Source: an uncultured Propionivibrio sp. (lineage in GTDB: Bacteria > Pseudomonadota > Gammaproteobacteria > Burkholderiales > Rhodocyclaceae). From it: a stretch of DNA of 64,000 nt. The translations under genes were made by a program, and so were the position numbers. This document shows, one piece after another, positions 27,187-36,658 of the stretch (position 1 is the first letter of the stretch; each line of letters starts with the position of its first letter). Location of the stretch: positions 8,682 through 72,681 of the forward strand of contig CALAIL010000021.1 of the NCBI GenBank assembly GCA_937923255.1, read 5' to 3'. The notes below the pieces were generated by a model. That model worked only from the letters and a program-made list of their open reading frames with translations, did not search any database and had not been told where the DNA came from.

Positions 27187-28005
27187 CTAAGACCAGTAAC
27201 CATAGTCGCGTAGCCAACTCAGCGAGCCAACACTATCCGGCATCGGAACGTATTCGAGGCCGATATATCCCGTGTACCCCATCGCCAGAAACTCAGCCAA
27301 CAGCCAGCGATAATTAATTTCCCCCGTACCGGGTTGATGACGGCCGGGATTATCGGCAATCTGGATATGACTGATACGCGGCAGATTCGCCTTCAGAATA
27401 CCCGCCAACTCGCCTTCCATTCGCTGGGCATGGTAAACGTCGTATTGCAGGTAAGCATTCGAATGCGCCACCTCGTCGAGAATGCTGAATACCTTGGTCG
27501 TCGTATCCAGGAAAAACCCCGGCACGTCACGCGAATTGAGCGGCTCAACCAGCAGACGGATATTTTTTGCCGCCAGCGCCTCGGCGGCAAAGCGCAGGTT
27601 CTCGACCATCACCCGACGCTGCTCGACCATCGGCACATCCGACCATGTCTTTCCGACCAGACAGTTGACCTGTTTGACGCCCAACCCCTGCGCATACTCA
27701 ATGGCTCGATCCACGCCCGCGCGGAACTCGGACTGACGCGCCGGATTACCGGCAATGCCACGCTCGCCGCTTGCAAAATCACCCGCCGGCAGATTGATGA
27801 GCACCAGATCCAACCCATTTGACGACAGCGTATCTTTTAGATCAGCCAATGGGTAATCATAAGGAAACATAAATTCCACCGCCTTGAACCCGGCTTTGGC
27901 AGCTGCGGCAAATCGTTCCATAAAAGGAACTTCCTGAAACATCATCGAAAGATTTGCCGAAAATTTCGGCGCACTCATCGGTATATTGACCGTCGCTTGC
28001 ATCAT
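27187..28005 (-). CDS. hyi: Hydroxypyruvate isomerase family protein (Hyi/OtnI)
   Basis: A 272-residue TIM-barrel sugar isomerase. FSANLSMMFQEVPFMERFAA, FKAVEFMFPYDYP, LLVEPLNSRDVPGFFL and YLQYDVYHAQRMEG carry the metal-binding Glu, Asp and His residues. E. coli Hyi interconverts hydroxypyruvate and tartronate semialdehyde; OtnI homologues act on 2-oxo-tetronates, and sequence alone cannot separate them. It is the first gene after the sigma-54 promoter, and GAGGAG precedes tandem ATG codons. Confidence 0.9.
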   Translation of the reverse strand: MMQATVNIPMSAPKFSANLSMMFQEVPFMERFAAAAKAGFKAVEFMFPYDYPLADLKDTLSSNGLDLVLINLPAGDFASGERGIAGNPARQSEFRAGVDRAIEYAQGLGVKQVNCLVGKTWSDVPMVEQRRVMVENLRFAAEALAAKNIRLLVEPLNSRDVPGFFLDTTTKVFSILDEVAHSNAYLQYDVYHAQRMEGELAGILKANLPRISHIQIADNPGRHQPGTGEINYRWLLAEFLAMGYTGYIGLEYVPMPDSVGSLSWLRDYGYWS

Positions 28006-28062
28006 GTCTCCTCATATAGAAATTGTTTTATTTGCCCATTGACTGCATGGCATAGGAGTTGA

Positions 28063-28078
28063 TGCAATAAGCAAGCCA
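28063..28078 (-). promoter_or_regulatory. Sigma-54 promoter of the hyi-glxK operon
   Basis: TGGCTTGCTTATTGCA on the minus strand matches TGGCAC-N5-TTGCA with invariant GG and GC at exact spacing. It lies 58 bases before the hyi start, and the gene just upstream encodes a sigma-54 activator. Confidence 0.85.
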
Positions 28079-28171
28079 AGGCATACCCGTTCATAATTGA
28101 TTGTTTTTATTCATCCAATTTGACAAAGGCTCCTTTGCCAAACATCAAACGTACCAATTAGAAACTAGAAT

Positions 28172-28236
28172 CAGAGGTTCTGTGTTTCAGAATAAAACTA
28201 AGCATGCAAAGAAATACCGAAAAATCAGAAGTTCTG
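28172..28236. promoter_or_regulatory. Two palindromic upstream activator sites
   Basis: CAGAGGTTCTG (28172-28182) and CAGAAGTTCTG (28226-28236) are 11-bp dyads with centres 54 bp apart, each within a longer shared ATCAGARGTTCTGTG. They lie about 100-160 bp upstream of the -24/-12 promoter, the normal place for enhancer sites of a sigma-54 activator. The adjacent regulator is the obvious ligand. Confidence 0.7.
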
Positions 28237-28284
28237 TGCTACAGCGGCCTTGGGCACTCAAGACCTGTACACGGCTTGCCGCCA

Positions 28285-30222
28285 TCACAAGGCATCTTGA
28301 TCTTGATCAAGGCGAATGCGCTGTTCACGAATTTTTCGCCAAAGGGTCGTCCGTCCGATGCCCAATATTTTGCTCGATGCCTTGATCGAACCGCCGTTTT
28401 TACGCAAAACACGCTGGATGTGTGCAGTTTCCATTTCACGGAGCGTCATGCTTTCCGCACAGTCCAGCATTGAAATTTCTTTTCCGGTTGAAGCGTTTGT
28501 ACAAGGTTCTCCGATCAGATCGTCGATGCCGATGCTATCGCTTTCGCAAACGACGACGGCACGCTCGATCATGCCGCGCAGTTCGCGCACATTGCCCTTA
28601 AAATCGTACCGGTGCAGATATTTCAGCGCAGCATCACTGAGTACCAGCTGGCCTTTACCATAACGCTCGGTAAGTTCTGCAAGAAAACGGTTACTCAGCA
28701 ATTCGATGTCTTCCCGGTGTTCGCACAACGGCGGCACATGCAGGCTCAGGATAGCGATACGAAAATAGAGGTCGCTACGAAATTCACCGGCATCAACCAA
28801 CCCCCGTAGGTTACGGTTGCTTGCGCAAATGATTCGGACATCGACCGGAATCAATTTATCTCCGCCCAGGCGCATGACCTGGCGCTCCTGCAAGATACGC
28901 AGCAAGCGGCTTTGCAAGAGCAACGGCAACTCACTGATTTCGTCGAGAAAAATTGTGCCGCCATGTGCCATCTCGAACATTCCAGCCTTGCCCTTGCGAT
29001 TGGCTCCAGTAAAAGAACCTTCGGCGTAACCAAACAGTTCACTCTCAATCAGCGTTGCCGGTAATGCGGCACAGTTGATCGCCACAAACGGCGCATTTTT
29101 CCGCCGACCATAATTATGAATGCTCTGCGCAAACAGCTCCTTACCGACACCCGACGGACCGGTAATCAGCACGGAAGCATCGTACTGCGCGAATTTCTGC
29201 GCTGTACGCACACATACCGCCATTGCTGCGCTCCGATGCAGAATATCGGTAAATGTGTACTGGGCAATGAACCCTTTTTCGGATAGACGGATACGGATTT
29301 TCTGTTCAAGTCGCTGGATGTCAGTAATATCTTGATAGGTTGCCACAGCACCAACAACCTCATCATCGACGACAACAGGTGATCGGTTGACCGTAACGAC
29401 CGTCTTGTTACCCAGCACCTGAATGTCTCCAGCAATCGTTTGCCGTGTCGCCAGCGCTTCGGGCAAGCGTGTTTGCGGAATAATCTCTCTGACATGCCTA
29501 CCCAGCGCTTCTTGCTGGCTAAAGCCAGTAATTTTCTCCGAGGCGGCATTGAAAAGAGTAATCTCGCCGCGTGTGTCGATAGCAATAATACCGTCGTGAA
29601 CAAAGTCGATGATCGTAGCAATCTGCTGCGTACGCGCCTTCTGTGCTCGCGAGGCATGGAGAATTTCCTCCGCCTGCTGAATAGCCGTCTGTATCGCCTG
29701 GCCGCCCGAATGTACGATAAATGCGCGACAGCCAGATACCCGTGTCGCTACTTTGACGTTATTGTCGCCGACGAATACGCGAATACCTTGTTGTATCATC
29801 CGTTCGACGGCGGCTACATTATCGCTGTGGCCGGAAAGCTTGCAGCATACGGTGTCAATCCCCAGCACTTCGGCAATCGTTTCCGCGCCATCGACGACGT
29901 TATGAAAACCGACGACACCCACCACGCCCGTGGCGCCGGAATAGCCTCGCCCGGCCGCTTCTCGAAAAGCATCGATCAGATCAAAAGCTGTTACCTTGAT
30001 CTCGATGCAGGGCAGATCGAATTCCGTCTTGATCAGTTCATAAAATCCGCCACGGGCAACAATAACTTTAGCCCCCCGGCTAATAGCGCTCCGCACCCGT
30101 TCAAGCACATTGCCTGGTTCGGCTTCCAGCATTTCCACGTTGACATAGCCATGCCCGGCCATGACTTGCCGGACAATCTCCGACATGGAACGAAAAGGCG
30201 TCACGACGACAATTTCCCTCAT
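28285..30222 (-). CDS. Sigma-54-dependent activator, PrpR-N/PAS/AAA+/Fis
   Basis: A 645-residue enhancer-binding protein. Residues about 1-185 form the PrpR N-terminal effector domain (IVVVTPFRSMSEIVRQVMAG). A PAS domain follows (IIDFVHDGIIAIDTRGEITL). The AAA+ domain (about 325-560) has Walker A GPSGVGKELFAQ, the sigma-54 contact loop ESELFGYAEGSFTGA and Walker B GGTIFLDEIS. A Fis-type helix-turn-helix ends the protein (GSIKASSKILGIGRTTLWRK). It is transcribed in the same direction as the operon and probably senses its substrate. AGGAG precedes the ATG. Confidence 0.94.
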   Translation of the reverse strand: MREIVVVTPFRSMSEIVRQVMAGHGYVNVEMLEAEPGNVLERVRSAISRGAKVIVARGGFYELIKTEFDLPCIEIKVTAFDLIDAFREAAGRGYSGATGVVGVVGFHNVVDGAETIAEVLGIDTVCCKLSGHSDNVAAVERMIQQGIRVFVGDNNVKVATRVSGCRAFIVHSGGQAIQTAIQQAEEILHASRAQKARTQQIATIIDFVHDGIIAIDTRGEITLFNAASEKITGFSQQEALGRHVREIIPQTRLPEALATRQTIAGDIQVLGNKTVVTVNRSPVVVDDEVVGAVATYQDITDIQRLEQKIRIRLSEKGFIAQYTFTDILHRSAAMAVCVRTAQKFAQYDASVLITGPSGVGKELFAQSIHNYGRRKNAPFVAINCAALPATLIESELFGYAEGSFTGANRKGKAGMFEMAHGGTIFLDEISELPLLLQSRLLRILQERQVMRLGGDKLIPVDVRIICASNRNLRGLVDAGEFRSDLYFRIAILSLHVPPLCEHREDIELLSNRFLAELTERYGKGQLVLSDAALKYLHRYDFKGNVRELRGMIERAVVVCESDSIGIDDLIGEPCTNASTGKEISMLDCAESMTLREMETAHIQRVLRKNGGSIKASSKILGIGRTTLWRKIREQRIRLDQDQDAL

Positions 30223-30639
30223 GGTGCACTCCTATTCCGCAATGATGGAGAAAAACGGTTTTGTCAATCATCGATTTCGAGGCATCCTTGTGAGCATGCC
30301 AGCGCGCAGGATGCACAACCAACCAGCCTTGCATGGCAAGTCAGCGCATGTCTCCGATAAGCTCCTAATTCCCTCAACCTGGCCGGTGCAGGCGGGGCCG
30401 GAGGGTTTAGGGAGGCCTTGTGTGCATGGTACCGTATAAATAGATCCCGTTTCCCTTGACGAACCGCTCAAAGCTGCCAACGCCGAGCATCCGACCACGG
30501 ATCGTCACATGCCTGAATTTCAATATTGCAACTGGGGCGGTTCAGACGCTTCATCCGCCTGCGCATGGGTCGATGCTGGCTTGAATGCATCGCCCGGCGG
30601 CAGCGAACTTTCGCCGGAGCACAACAAAACCCACCCAAC
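30223..30639. other. Intergenic region upstream of the activator gene
   Basis: This spacer should hold the activator promoter. I see no gene, no listed repeat unit and no obvious promoter pair. Confidence 0.4.
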
Positions 30640-30662
30640 AAAAAGCCGCCCCACGGACGGCT
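30640..30662 (-). terminator. Rho-independent terminator after kdgK
   Basis: On the minus strand AGCCG-N-CGGCT (30644-30662) with flanking GG/CC pairs is followed by a short T run. It lies about 45 bp beyond the kdgK stop codon. Confidence 0.7.
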
Positions 30663-30705
30663 TGTGCTGCTTGTTTATGGTGGCGCGGCGATGGCTGCCG
30701 CCGCA

Positions 30706-31806
30706 TCATCGGATTACCCGGGCGCCTTTGCCTTTCATCGCGGCTTCGACCTCCTCGACGCGCATCATCGATGTGTCGCCCGGCGTGGTCATAGCCAGTG
30801 CGCCGTGCGCCGCTCCGTATTCCACGGCGGCCTGCGGGCCTTTGCCCTCCAGGAAGCCGTAAGCCACGCCGGAGGCAAAGCCGTCGCCGCCGCCCACGCG
30901 GTCATAAATTTCCAGATTGTCACGCTTCATCGACTCGTAAATTTTGCCGTCGTACCAGAGGATGGCCGACCAGTCGTTGATCGATGCGGTTTTCGCGTTG
31001 CGCAGCGTCGTCGCCGCGACCTTGAAGTTGGGAAATTCGCCGACGGCCTTCTGGATCATTTTGGCGAAAGAGCTTGTTTCGATTTTCGTCAAATGCTCAT
31101 CGGCGCCTTCGACCTCAAAGCCGAGGCAGGCCGTGAAATCTTCTTCATTACCGATCATCACGTCGACGTACCTGGCAATTTCGCGGTTGATGCGCCGGGC
31201 GGCCTCCTTGCCGCCCTGGCTCGTCCACAGCGAGGCGCGGTAGTTGAGATCATATGCGACAACAGTACCGTATTTTTTGGCGACCTGAACCGCTTCGATC
31301 ACGGCTTCGGCCGTATTCGAGGCGAGCGCCGCAAAGATGCCGCCCGTATGGAACCAGCGCACGCCTTCTTCGCCAAAGATTTTTTCCCAATTGATCTCGC
31401 CGGGGCGAATCTGTGAGGCGGCGGAATTGCCGCGGTCAGAACAGCCGAGGGCCGGACGGATGCCAAACCCCTTTTCGGTGAAATTGAGACCGACGCGGGT
31501 GTTTTTACCCAGCCCGTCAAAATCACGCCAGATGACGTGGCGCATATCGACGCCGCCCTGCATGATCAAATCTTCAAGCAGCCAGCCAAGGTCGTTCTTC
31601 GGAATGGCCGTTGCAACCATTGCGCGCTTGCCCCAGCATTTGCGCATGGCGCGGGCAACGTTGTATTCGCCGCCGCCTTCCCAGACCTGAAAGCTGCGGG
31701 CATTGCGCACGCGGCCAAACCCCGGATCGAAACGCAGCATGATTTCACCAAAGGCCGCACAATCCCATTGGGCATCGCCGGCGGGTTTGACGATGAGTTC
31801 ACTCAT
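30706..31806 (-). CDS. kdgK: PfkB-family 2-keto-3-deoxygluconate kinase
   Basis: A 366-residue ribokinase-type sugar kinase. It has an N-terminal substrate motif (FQVWEGGGEYNVARAMRKC) and the C-terminal ATP/anion-hole motif DRVGGGDGFASGVAYGF with its catalytic Asp. KDG kinases with FDPGF-like starts belong here. It lies downstream of eda on the same strand, so the product KDPG would be cleaved by its neighbour. Ribosome site AAAGGA. Other 2-keto-3-deoxy acids remain possible. Confidence 0.85.
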   Translation of the reverse strand: MSELIVKPAGDAQWDCAAFGEIMLRFDPGFGRVRNARSFQVWEGGGEYNVARAMRKCWGKRAMVATAIPKNDLGWLLEDLIMQGGVDMRHVIWRDFDGLGKNTRVGLNFTEKGFGIRPALGCSDRGNSAASQIRPGEINWEKIFGEEGVRWFHTGGIFAALASNTAEAVIEAVQVAKKYGTVVAYDLNYRASLWTSQGGKEAARRINREIARYVDVMIGNEEDFTACLGFEVEGADEHLTKIETSSFAKMIQKAVGEFPNFKVAATTLRNAKTASINDWSAILWYDGKIYESMKRDNLEIYDRVGGGDGFASGVAYGFLEGKGPQAAVEYGAAHGALAMTTPGDTSMMRVEEVEAAMKGKGARVIR

Positions 31807-31848
31807 GGAAAATCCTTTCTTTGCTCTCTTCGCTGTTTTTGATCGGGC

Positions 31849-32535
31849 TTACTTGCCGGCAAGTTCAGACTTAATGCGGTTGACGAGGGCGATCGTCTGC
31901 CGGAAATTTTCCTCGATCCCCTGGTAATCCTTGGCTTCAAGCAGTTTCTTGGTGATGAGGTTGGAGCCAATACCGCAGGCGACGATGCCGGCGCCAAACC
32001 ATTTGCGCAGCGAATCTTCACTGGGATCGACACCGCCGGTGGGCATGATGCGCGTCCAGGGCATCGGTCCCATGACGCTCTTGACGAAATCCGGCCCGCC
32101 GACCGATGCGCCAGGAAATACCTTGATGATTTCACACCCCAGTTCCTGGGCATCGCCGATTTCCGTCGCCGAGCCACACCCTGGGCTGTAGGGGATACCA
32201 CGCCGGTTACACAGCCGCGCCACTTCTGCATTGAGCATGGGGCCGACGACAAACTTTGCGCCATAGGCGATATAAAGCCCCGCCGTCGGCGCATCGCACA
32301 CCGAACCGACGCCCATGATGACCGAAGGATCGGCCTTGGCGAAATGCCGCGTCACCCGCAGGAAAACATCGGCAGCAAAATCCCCGCGATTGGTAAATTC
32401 GATGCATTTCGCCCCCCCATTGGCGCAGGCCTGGATGACGTTGATGCACACCTCTTCATCCGGATGATAGAACACGGGGATGACGCTTTGCTCAATAATC
32501 GCCGTCAATACGGCCAGTCTGTCTTTGGCTGCCAT
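31849..32535 (-). CDS. eda: KDPG/KHG-type aldolase
   Basis: A 228-residue class I aldolase. CIEFTNRGDFAADVF holds the catalytic Glu and the Schiff-base lysine lies in GCEIIKVFPGASVGGPDFVK. RIMPTGGVDPSED is the phosphate-binding loop. It cleaves 2-keto-3-deoxy-6-phosphogluconate (or a related keto acid) to pyruvate and glyceraldehyde 3-phosphate. Slightly longer than E. coli Eda (213). It sits between the dehydrogenase and kdgK in one unit. Confidence 0.9.
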   Translation of the reverse strand: MAAKDRLAVLTAIIEQSVIPVFYHPDEEVCINVIQACANGGAKCIEFTNRGDFAADVFLRVTRHFAKADPSVIMGVGSVCDAPTAGLYIAYGAKFVVGPMLNAEVARLCNRRGIPYSPGCGSATEIGDAQELGCEIIKVFPGASVGGPDFVKSVMGPMPWTRIMPTGGVDPSEDSLRKWFGAGIVACGIGSNLITKKLLEAKDYQGIEENFRQTIALVNRIKSELAGK

Positions 32536-32646
32536 GTTTCTCTCCTGTCAATTTTCTGGTTTCAAGCAACCGACATCGCTGCGCGAGTCGCCCGCCCATC
32601 TATAGAAGCAGGCCGAAAGGCGCATCTCGGCGCATGCGCTAGCGTA

Positions 32647-33660
32647 TCAAAACACGCAGGTCACTTTCAGATATTTTTCCGGATGTTCGGAAATATCAGC
32701 CACGATGGCAGGCGTTTCTGCCAGCGGAACGGTGCAAGTCAGCAACGCGCCGACATCGATTTTGCCTTCGGCGATCAGACGCAGGCTTTCCGGAAACTGG
32801 CCGACACTGTTACGCGAACCGCGCACAGTCAGCTCTTTTTTGGTGAAGAGCGCCGTTAGCAAGGGAATTTCCGCCTTTGGCCAGCCGACCAAGGCGATAT
32901 GACCAGCGTAGGAAACATAATCCAGGGCGCTGCGAATGGCCGGAGCAGCGCCGGAGCACTCGATGACGGCCTCGGCCATACGTCCCTGTGTCAGCGTCTG
33001 GATTGCCGCCAGAACATCCGCGCCGGTTGGGTTGAGCGTATGCGCCACGCCAAGCGCGTGCGCGAGCGACAATCGCGCATCAACCGGGTCAACGACGACC
33101 GGAATGGCGCCCAGTGTCAGCGCATACTGCGCCGCAAGTAGGCCGATCTGTCCGGCGCCCGTAATGACGATATGCTGTCCGGCCTTGACTTCGGCCTGCC
33201 TGACCGCATGCATGGCAATGACCAGCGGTTCGGCCAGCGGCGCCAGATGCCACGGAATGCCGTCCGGTACTTTGTGCAGCAAATGACGCGGATGCGAAAT
33301 ATATTCGGCCATGCCGCCGTCAATATGAACGCCGCGCACGGTCAGATGCTCACAACAGTTGGTATGGCCGATCGAACACGGATAACACTTCCCGCAGTAC
33401 ACATAAGGTTCGATGATGACCCGTTCGCCGGCCTTGAACAGCGTCTCGTCCGGCGCCACTTCGACCACTTCGCCAGCAACCTCGTGCCCGATGATGCGCG
33501 GATAAGACACCAAGGGATTCACGCCCTTGTAGGCGCCAATATCGGAACCGCAAATACCGGCGCTGCGCACGCGGATCAACACTTCGTCGCGGCCACGCCG
33601 CTGCTCGGGCAGATCGACCAGGGCAATCTCACCGGGAGCGCTGAGACAGACGGCTTTCAT
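32647..33660 (-). CDS. Zinc-dependent sugar-acid dehydrogenase (LgoD/RspB-like)
   Basis: A 337-residue MDR dehydrogenase. It has catalytic zinc residues in SAGICGSDIGAYKG and IIGHEVAGEVVEV, a structural zinc lobe YCGKCYPCSIGHTNCC, the NAD loop ITGAGQIGLLAAQ and the GSRNS motif near residue 285. This pattern resembles E. coli LgoD (L-galactonate oxidoreductase) and RspB. The start at 33660 has GAGGGA upstream. With eda and kdgK downstream it probably oxidises an aldonate in a pathway ending in KDPG. Confidence 0.85.
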   Translation of the reverse strand: MKAVCLSAPGEIALVDLPEQRRGRDEVLIRVRSAGICGSDIGAYKGVNPLVSYPRIIGHEVAGEVVEVAPDETLFKAGERVIIEPYVYCGKCYPCSIGHTNCCEHLTVRGVHIDGGMAEYISHPRHLLHKVPDGIPWHLAPLAEPLVIAMHAVRQAEVKAGQHIVITGAGQIGLLAAQYALTLGAIPVVVDPVDARLSLAHALGVAHTLNPTGADVLAAIQTLTQGRMAEAVIECSGAAPAIRSALDYVSYAGHIALVGWPKAEIPLLTALFTKKELTVRGSRNSVGQFPESLRLIAEGKIDVGALLTCTVPLAETPAIVADISEHPEKYLKVTCVF

Positions 33661-34046
33661 GGTTTCCCTCACATCAAAAATTGGCCAGCACCCGCAATCC
33701 CACGAGCGCAGTGGATAAACGTTCACCAGCGTCGGCGGCACGCCAAACACCGCACGAAACGGCAGCATTTCTCGCACGTCACACACACCGATCCTGACGC
33801 CGAACAGCTTACGTACCGGAAATACGGCCATTCCCAAAGACAGCGTCATTGCTCCGGCCAATAGCCTGAAGGCCATCATATACCGAAATACGCCGAGCCA
33901 ATGCCAAGAACACTGACCGCTGGCACCCGAGGACGCGCCAGCCCCGGCGTTCCGGCGCACGCCATTTCCCTGCGCAGCGGCATTGAGGTATTCTGCGCGG
34001 CGCGCTGTTCACGCCGGACAGACCGACTTGACGATTGGAAGACGAT
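33661..34046. other. Divergent promoter region between dehydrogenase and zwf
   Basis: No family-like gene is seen. The dehydrogenase frame stays open upstream of its start for about 100 codons, but without recognisable homology or a ribosome site. No clear promoter pair stands out, and no copy of the 11-bp dyad found before hyi. Confidence 0.4.
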
Positions 34047-35441
34047 ATGAACTTTACTCCGCAAAAAGCCAGCCCCTGTGACGCGCTGGTGCTCTATGGC
34101 GTTACCGGCGATCTTGCCCGCAAAAAGATTTTTCCTTCCCTCTATGCCATGGCCAAGCGCGGTGCGCTGAACGTCCCCGTCATCGGCGTCGCCTCATCGC
34201 CGTGGACGCAGGAGCAGCTTTGCCAGCGCGCCACTGAGAGCATCATGGAAAACGGCGGCATTGACGATCCGGCGGCCATGCAGACGCTGCTCTCCAAGCT
34301 CAGCTACGTCAGCGGCAATTACAAAAACCCGGCGACATTTGCCATGATCCGCGAGGCGCTCGATCTGGCGGAGCGTCCAGCGCACTACCTCGCCATTCCA
34401 CCGGCGCTGTTCGAGACGATGATTACCGGCCTGCGCGATTCCGGACTGGCAAAAAATGCCCGCCTGATCGTCGAAAAACCTTTCGGCCGCGACCTTAAAT
34501 CGGCGATGGAACTCAATCGCATCGCGCTGTCGGCCTTTCCGGAAAACTCGATATTCCGCATCGACCACTACCTTGGCAAAGAAGCGATCATGAATATCCT
34601 GTATTTTCGCTTCGCCAACGCCTTCCTGGAGCCGATCTGGAACCGCAATTACATCGACAGCGTGCAAATTACGCTATCGGAAAAATTCGGCGTCGAAGGG
34701 CGCGGCGCGTTCTACGAAACGGCCGGCTGCCTGCGTGACGTCGTGCAAAACCACATGTTCCAGATCGTCGCCCTGCTGGCCATGGAGCCGCCGGCCTATC
34801 GGGGCTACGGCGCCGTGCATGACAAGACCGCCGAAGTCTTCCAGTCCATGTGCCCGCTGAGCGCCGAAGACATCGTGCGCGGTCAGTACGAAGGCTATAA
34901 ATCCGAGGCCGGCGTCCCCCCCAATTCCGATGTAGAAACCTTCTGCGCCCTGCGCCTGTTCATCGACTCCTGGCGCTGGGCCGGCGTGCCTTGGTTTCTG
35001 CGTGCCGGAAAATGCCTGGCCGAAACCGCCGCCGAGGTAGTCGTCCAGCTCAAGCCGCCGCCACAACGCCTGTTCAACGACTCGCAGCACAACGGCCCGC
35101 CCAACTATCTGCGCTTCCGCCTCTCGCCGCGTTCGGCAATCGCCCTGGCAGCGCGTGTCAAGCGCAGCGGAAAAGAATTTATCGGCGAACAGCGCGAACT
35201 GTTCCTGCTCGACGAATATCTGGCGGCCGAAACGCCTTACGAACGCCTACTCGGCGAGGCCATGATGGGCAACGGCGCCCTGTTCATCCGGCAAGATGCC
35301 GTCGAGGCCGCCTGGGCCGTCGTTGAACCGATTCTTGAATCGCACCCGCTGACGCAGCCCTACGCCCCCGGCAGTTGGGGGCCGCGCGCGGCCGACCGGC
35401 TGATCATGAATCAGGGCGGCTGGTTCAACCCGCTGACATAG
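34047..35441 (+). CDS. zwf: Glucose-6-phosphate 1-dehydrogenase
   Basis: A 464-residue enzyme oxidising glucose 6-phosphate to 6-phosphogluconolactone with NAD(P). It has the Rossmann motif [37 protein letters not shown], the active-site [15 protein letters not shown] and the [16 protein letters not shown] segment. The ATG at 34047 follows GGAAGA; a TTG four codons earlier is less likely. It is divergent from the Entner-Doudoroff-type genes. edd and pgl are not in the window. Confidence 0.96.
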   Translation: MNFTPQKASPCDALVLYGVTGDLARKKIFPSLYAMAKRGALNVPVIGVASSPWTQEQLCQRATESIMENGGIDDPAAMQTLLSKLSYVSGNYKNPATFAMIREALDLAERPAHYLAIPPALFETMITGLRDSGLAKNARLIVEKPFGRDLKSAMELNRIALSAFPENSIFRIDHYLGKEAIMNILYFRFANAFLEPIWNRNYIDSVQITLSEKFGVEGRGAFYETAGCLRDVVQNHMFQIVALLAMEPPAYRGYGAVHDKTAEVFQSMCPLSAEDIVRGQYEGYKSEAGVPPNSDVETFCALRLFIDSWRWAGVPWFLRAGKCLAETAAEVVVQLKPPPQRLFNDSQHNGPPNYLRFRLSPRSAIALAARVKRSGKEFIGEQRELFLLDEYLAAETPYERLLGEAMMGNGALFIRQDAVEAAWAVVEPILESHPLTQPYAPGSWGPRAADRLIMNQGGWFNPLT

Positions 35442-35880
35442 GCATACGATCAGGCACACGATCAGGCTCTCACACGGCCAAGGCCGCAATCGGATACGCG
35501 CATACGCAACGCAGACAGGTCAGACACCCGCCGAAGTCAGGCGGCGAATCGAGCCTATCGGCAATCATCAACGCATTTGCAGCACGATGCCTGCGCAGTC
35601 AGCCTGAGCGCCGAGCGCGCCAAAAGCGAGCCCACGGTTTTCACGAAAATTCACTTTCATTTTTCTATCAGCGGCAAAGTGTTTAGCTCAATGTTCAGCT
35701 CAAGCCAGAGGTCATCGCCCGCGCCATCGCGCCACCACGCTTTCCCAGAAAAAGTACGGCGCTGCCTCGATCATCCTTGCCCAAAGCGCTGAAATCAGCC
35801 ACGACTTTGCAATCATTGAAACGGCATGATGGCCGAAAAATGCCTCTCAACAAGCCAATGCCCACCAGCAGTTGCGCCCG
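35442..35880. other. Intergenic region, nothing recognised
   Basis: No gene, repeat unit or terminator could be supported between zwf and the acpH-like gene. Short frames on both strands have no family features. Confidence 0.4.
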
Positions 35881-36528
35881 ATGAATTTTCTTGCACATAC
35901 CCTACTAGCGGGGGCTGACGAGGCCGATCGCATCGGCGGTCTGCTCGGCGACTTCATTAAAGGGCCGCTTCCCGCCGGCCTGCCGCCGGCGTTGGCATCG
36001 GGGGTCGCCCTGCACCGCGCCATCGACGGCTATGCCGACCGGCATCCCGCTTTCCTCGCCAGCCGGGCGCGCGTCAGCTCTCGGCGACGGCGCGTCGCCG
36101 GCGTGCTGGTCGACCTTTTCTACGATCACCTGCTGGCGCGCGACTGGCCAGGCGAACCCGCCTCTCGGACAGAGCCCTCCGGCACGGCAACAGAAACCGG
36201 CGATGCCCACCCGCCGCTTGCCGTCTACACGGCGGCAATCTATGCCGCGCTGCCGGCTTACCTCCACGCCCTGCCCGCACCCGCCCGCGCTGTCGCCGAA
36301 CGGATGTGTCGGGAAGACTGGCTGACGCACTACCGGAACCCCGCCGCTGTCGCCCGAGCGATTGATCAGATGTCGATCCACCGGCTCAAACGCGCCAATC
36401 CGCTGGCAGGCGGTTTCGAGGAATTTCTCGCCGATCCGGACGGTTTTGCCGCCGATTTCCGCGCTTTCCTGCCCGATGCGCTCGCCTTCGCCGCACAATG
36501 GCGGGAGCGGCGCTCCAAGGCATCATGA
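35881..36528 (+). CDS. Acyl carrier protein phosphodiesterase (AcpH/DUF479)
   Basis: A 215-residue protein beginning MNFLAHTLLAGADEADRIGG, with LLGDFIKG, a metal-ligand-rich helix GVALHRAIDGYADRHPAF, LVDLFYDHLLARDW and MSIHRLKRANPL near the end. This matches AcpH, a distant HD-superfamily enzyme that removes the phosphopantetheine arm of ACP. The ATG at 35881 was chosen over one three codons earlier because it gives the conserved N-terminus. No close partner genes. Confidence 0.85.
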   Translation: MNFLAHTLLAGADEADRIGGLLGDFIKGPLPAGLPPALASGVALHRAIDGYADRHPAFLASRARVSSRRRRVAGVLVDLFYDHLLARDWPGEPASRTEPSGTATETGDAHPPLAVYTAAIYAALPAYLHALPAPARAVAERMCREDWLTHYRNPAAVARAIDQMSIHRLKRANPLAGGFEEFLADPDGFAADFRAFLPDALAFAAQWRERRSKAS

Positions 36529-36658
36529 CTCGCCTTCCTTATTTTTCTGACCCGCCCGAAAACTGGATGCCCAAAAATATCTGGTATTCTGCACGCGCTT
36601 TTGCGTTCCCTGAATGCGGAGCGTTTTTCTTTCGTTTTTACTGATTGAAAGTGACATC

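Noticed and set aside
33661..33960. N-terminal extension of the LgoD-like dehydrogenase
   Set aside because: The frame is open, but the added 100 residues resemble no MDR enzyme, and GAGGGA lies just before the internal ATG.
35442..35880. Small genes between zwf and acpH
   Set aside because: Short frames on both strands have atypical composition and no recognisable motifs.
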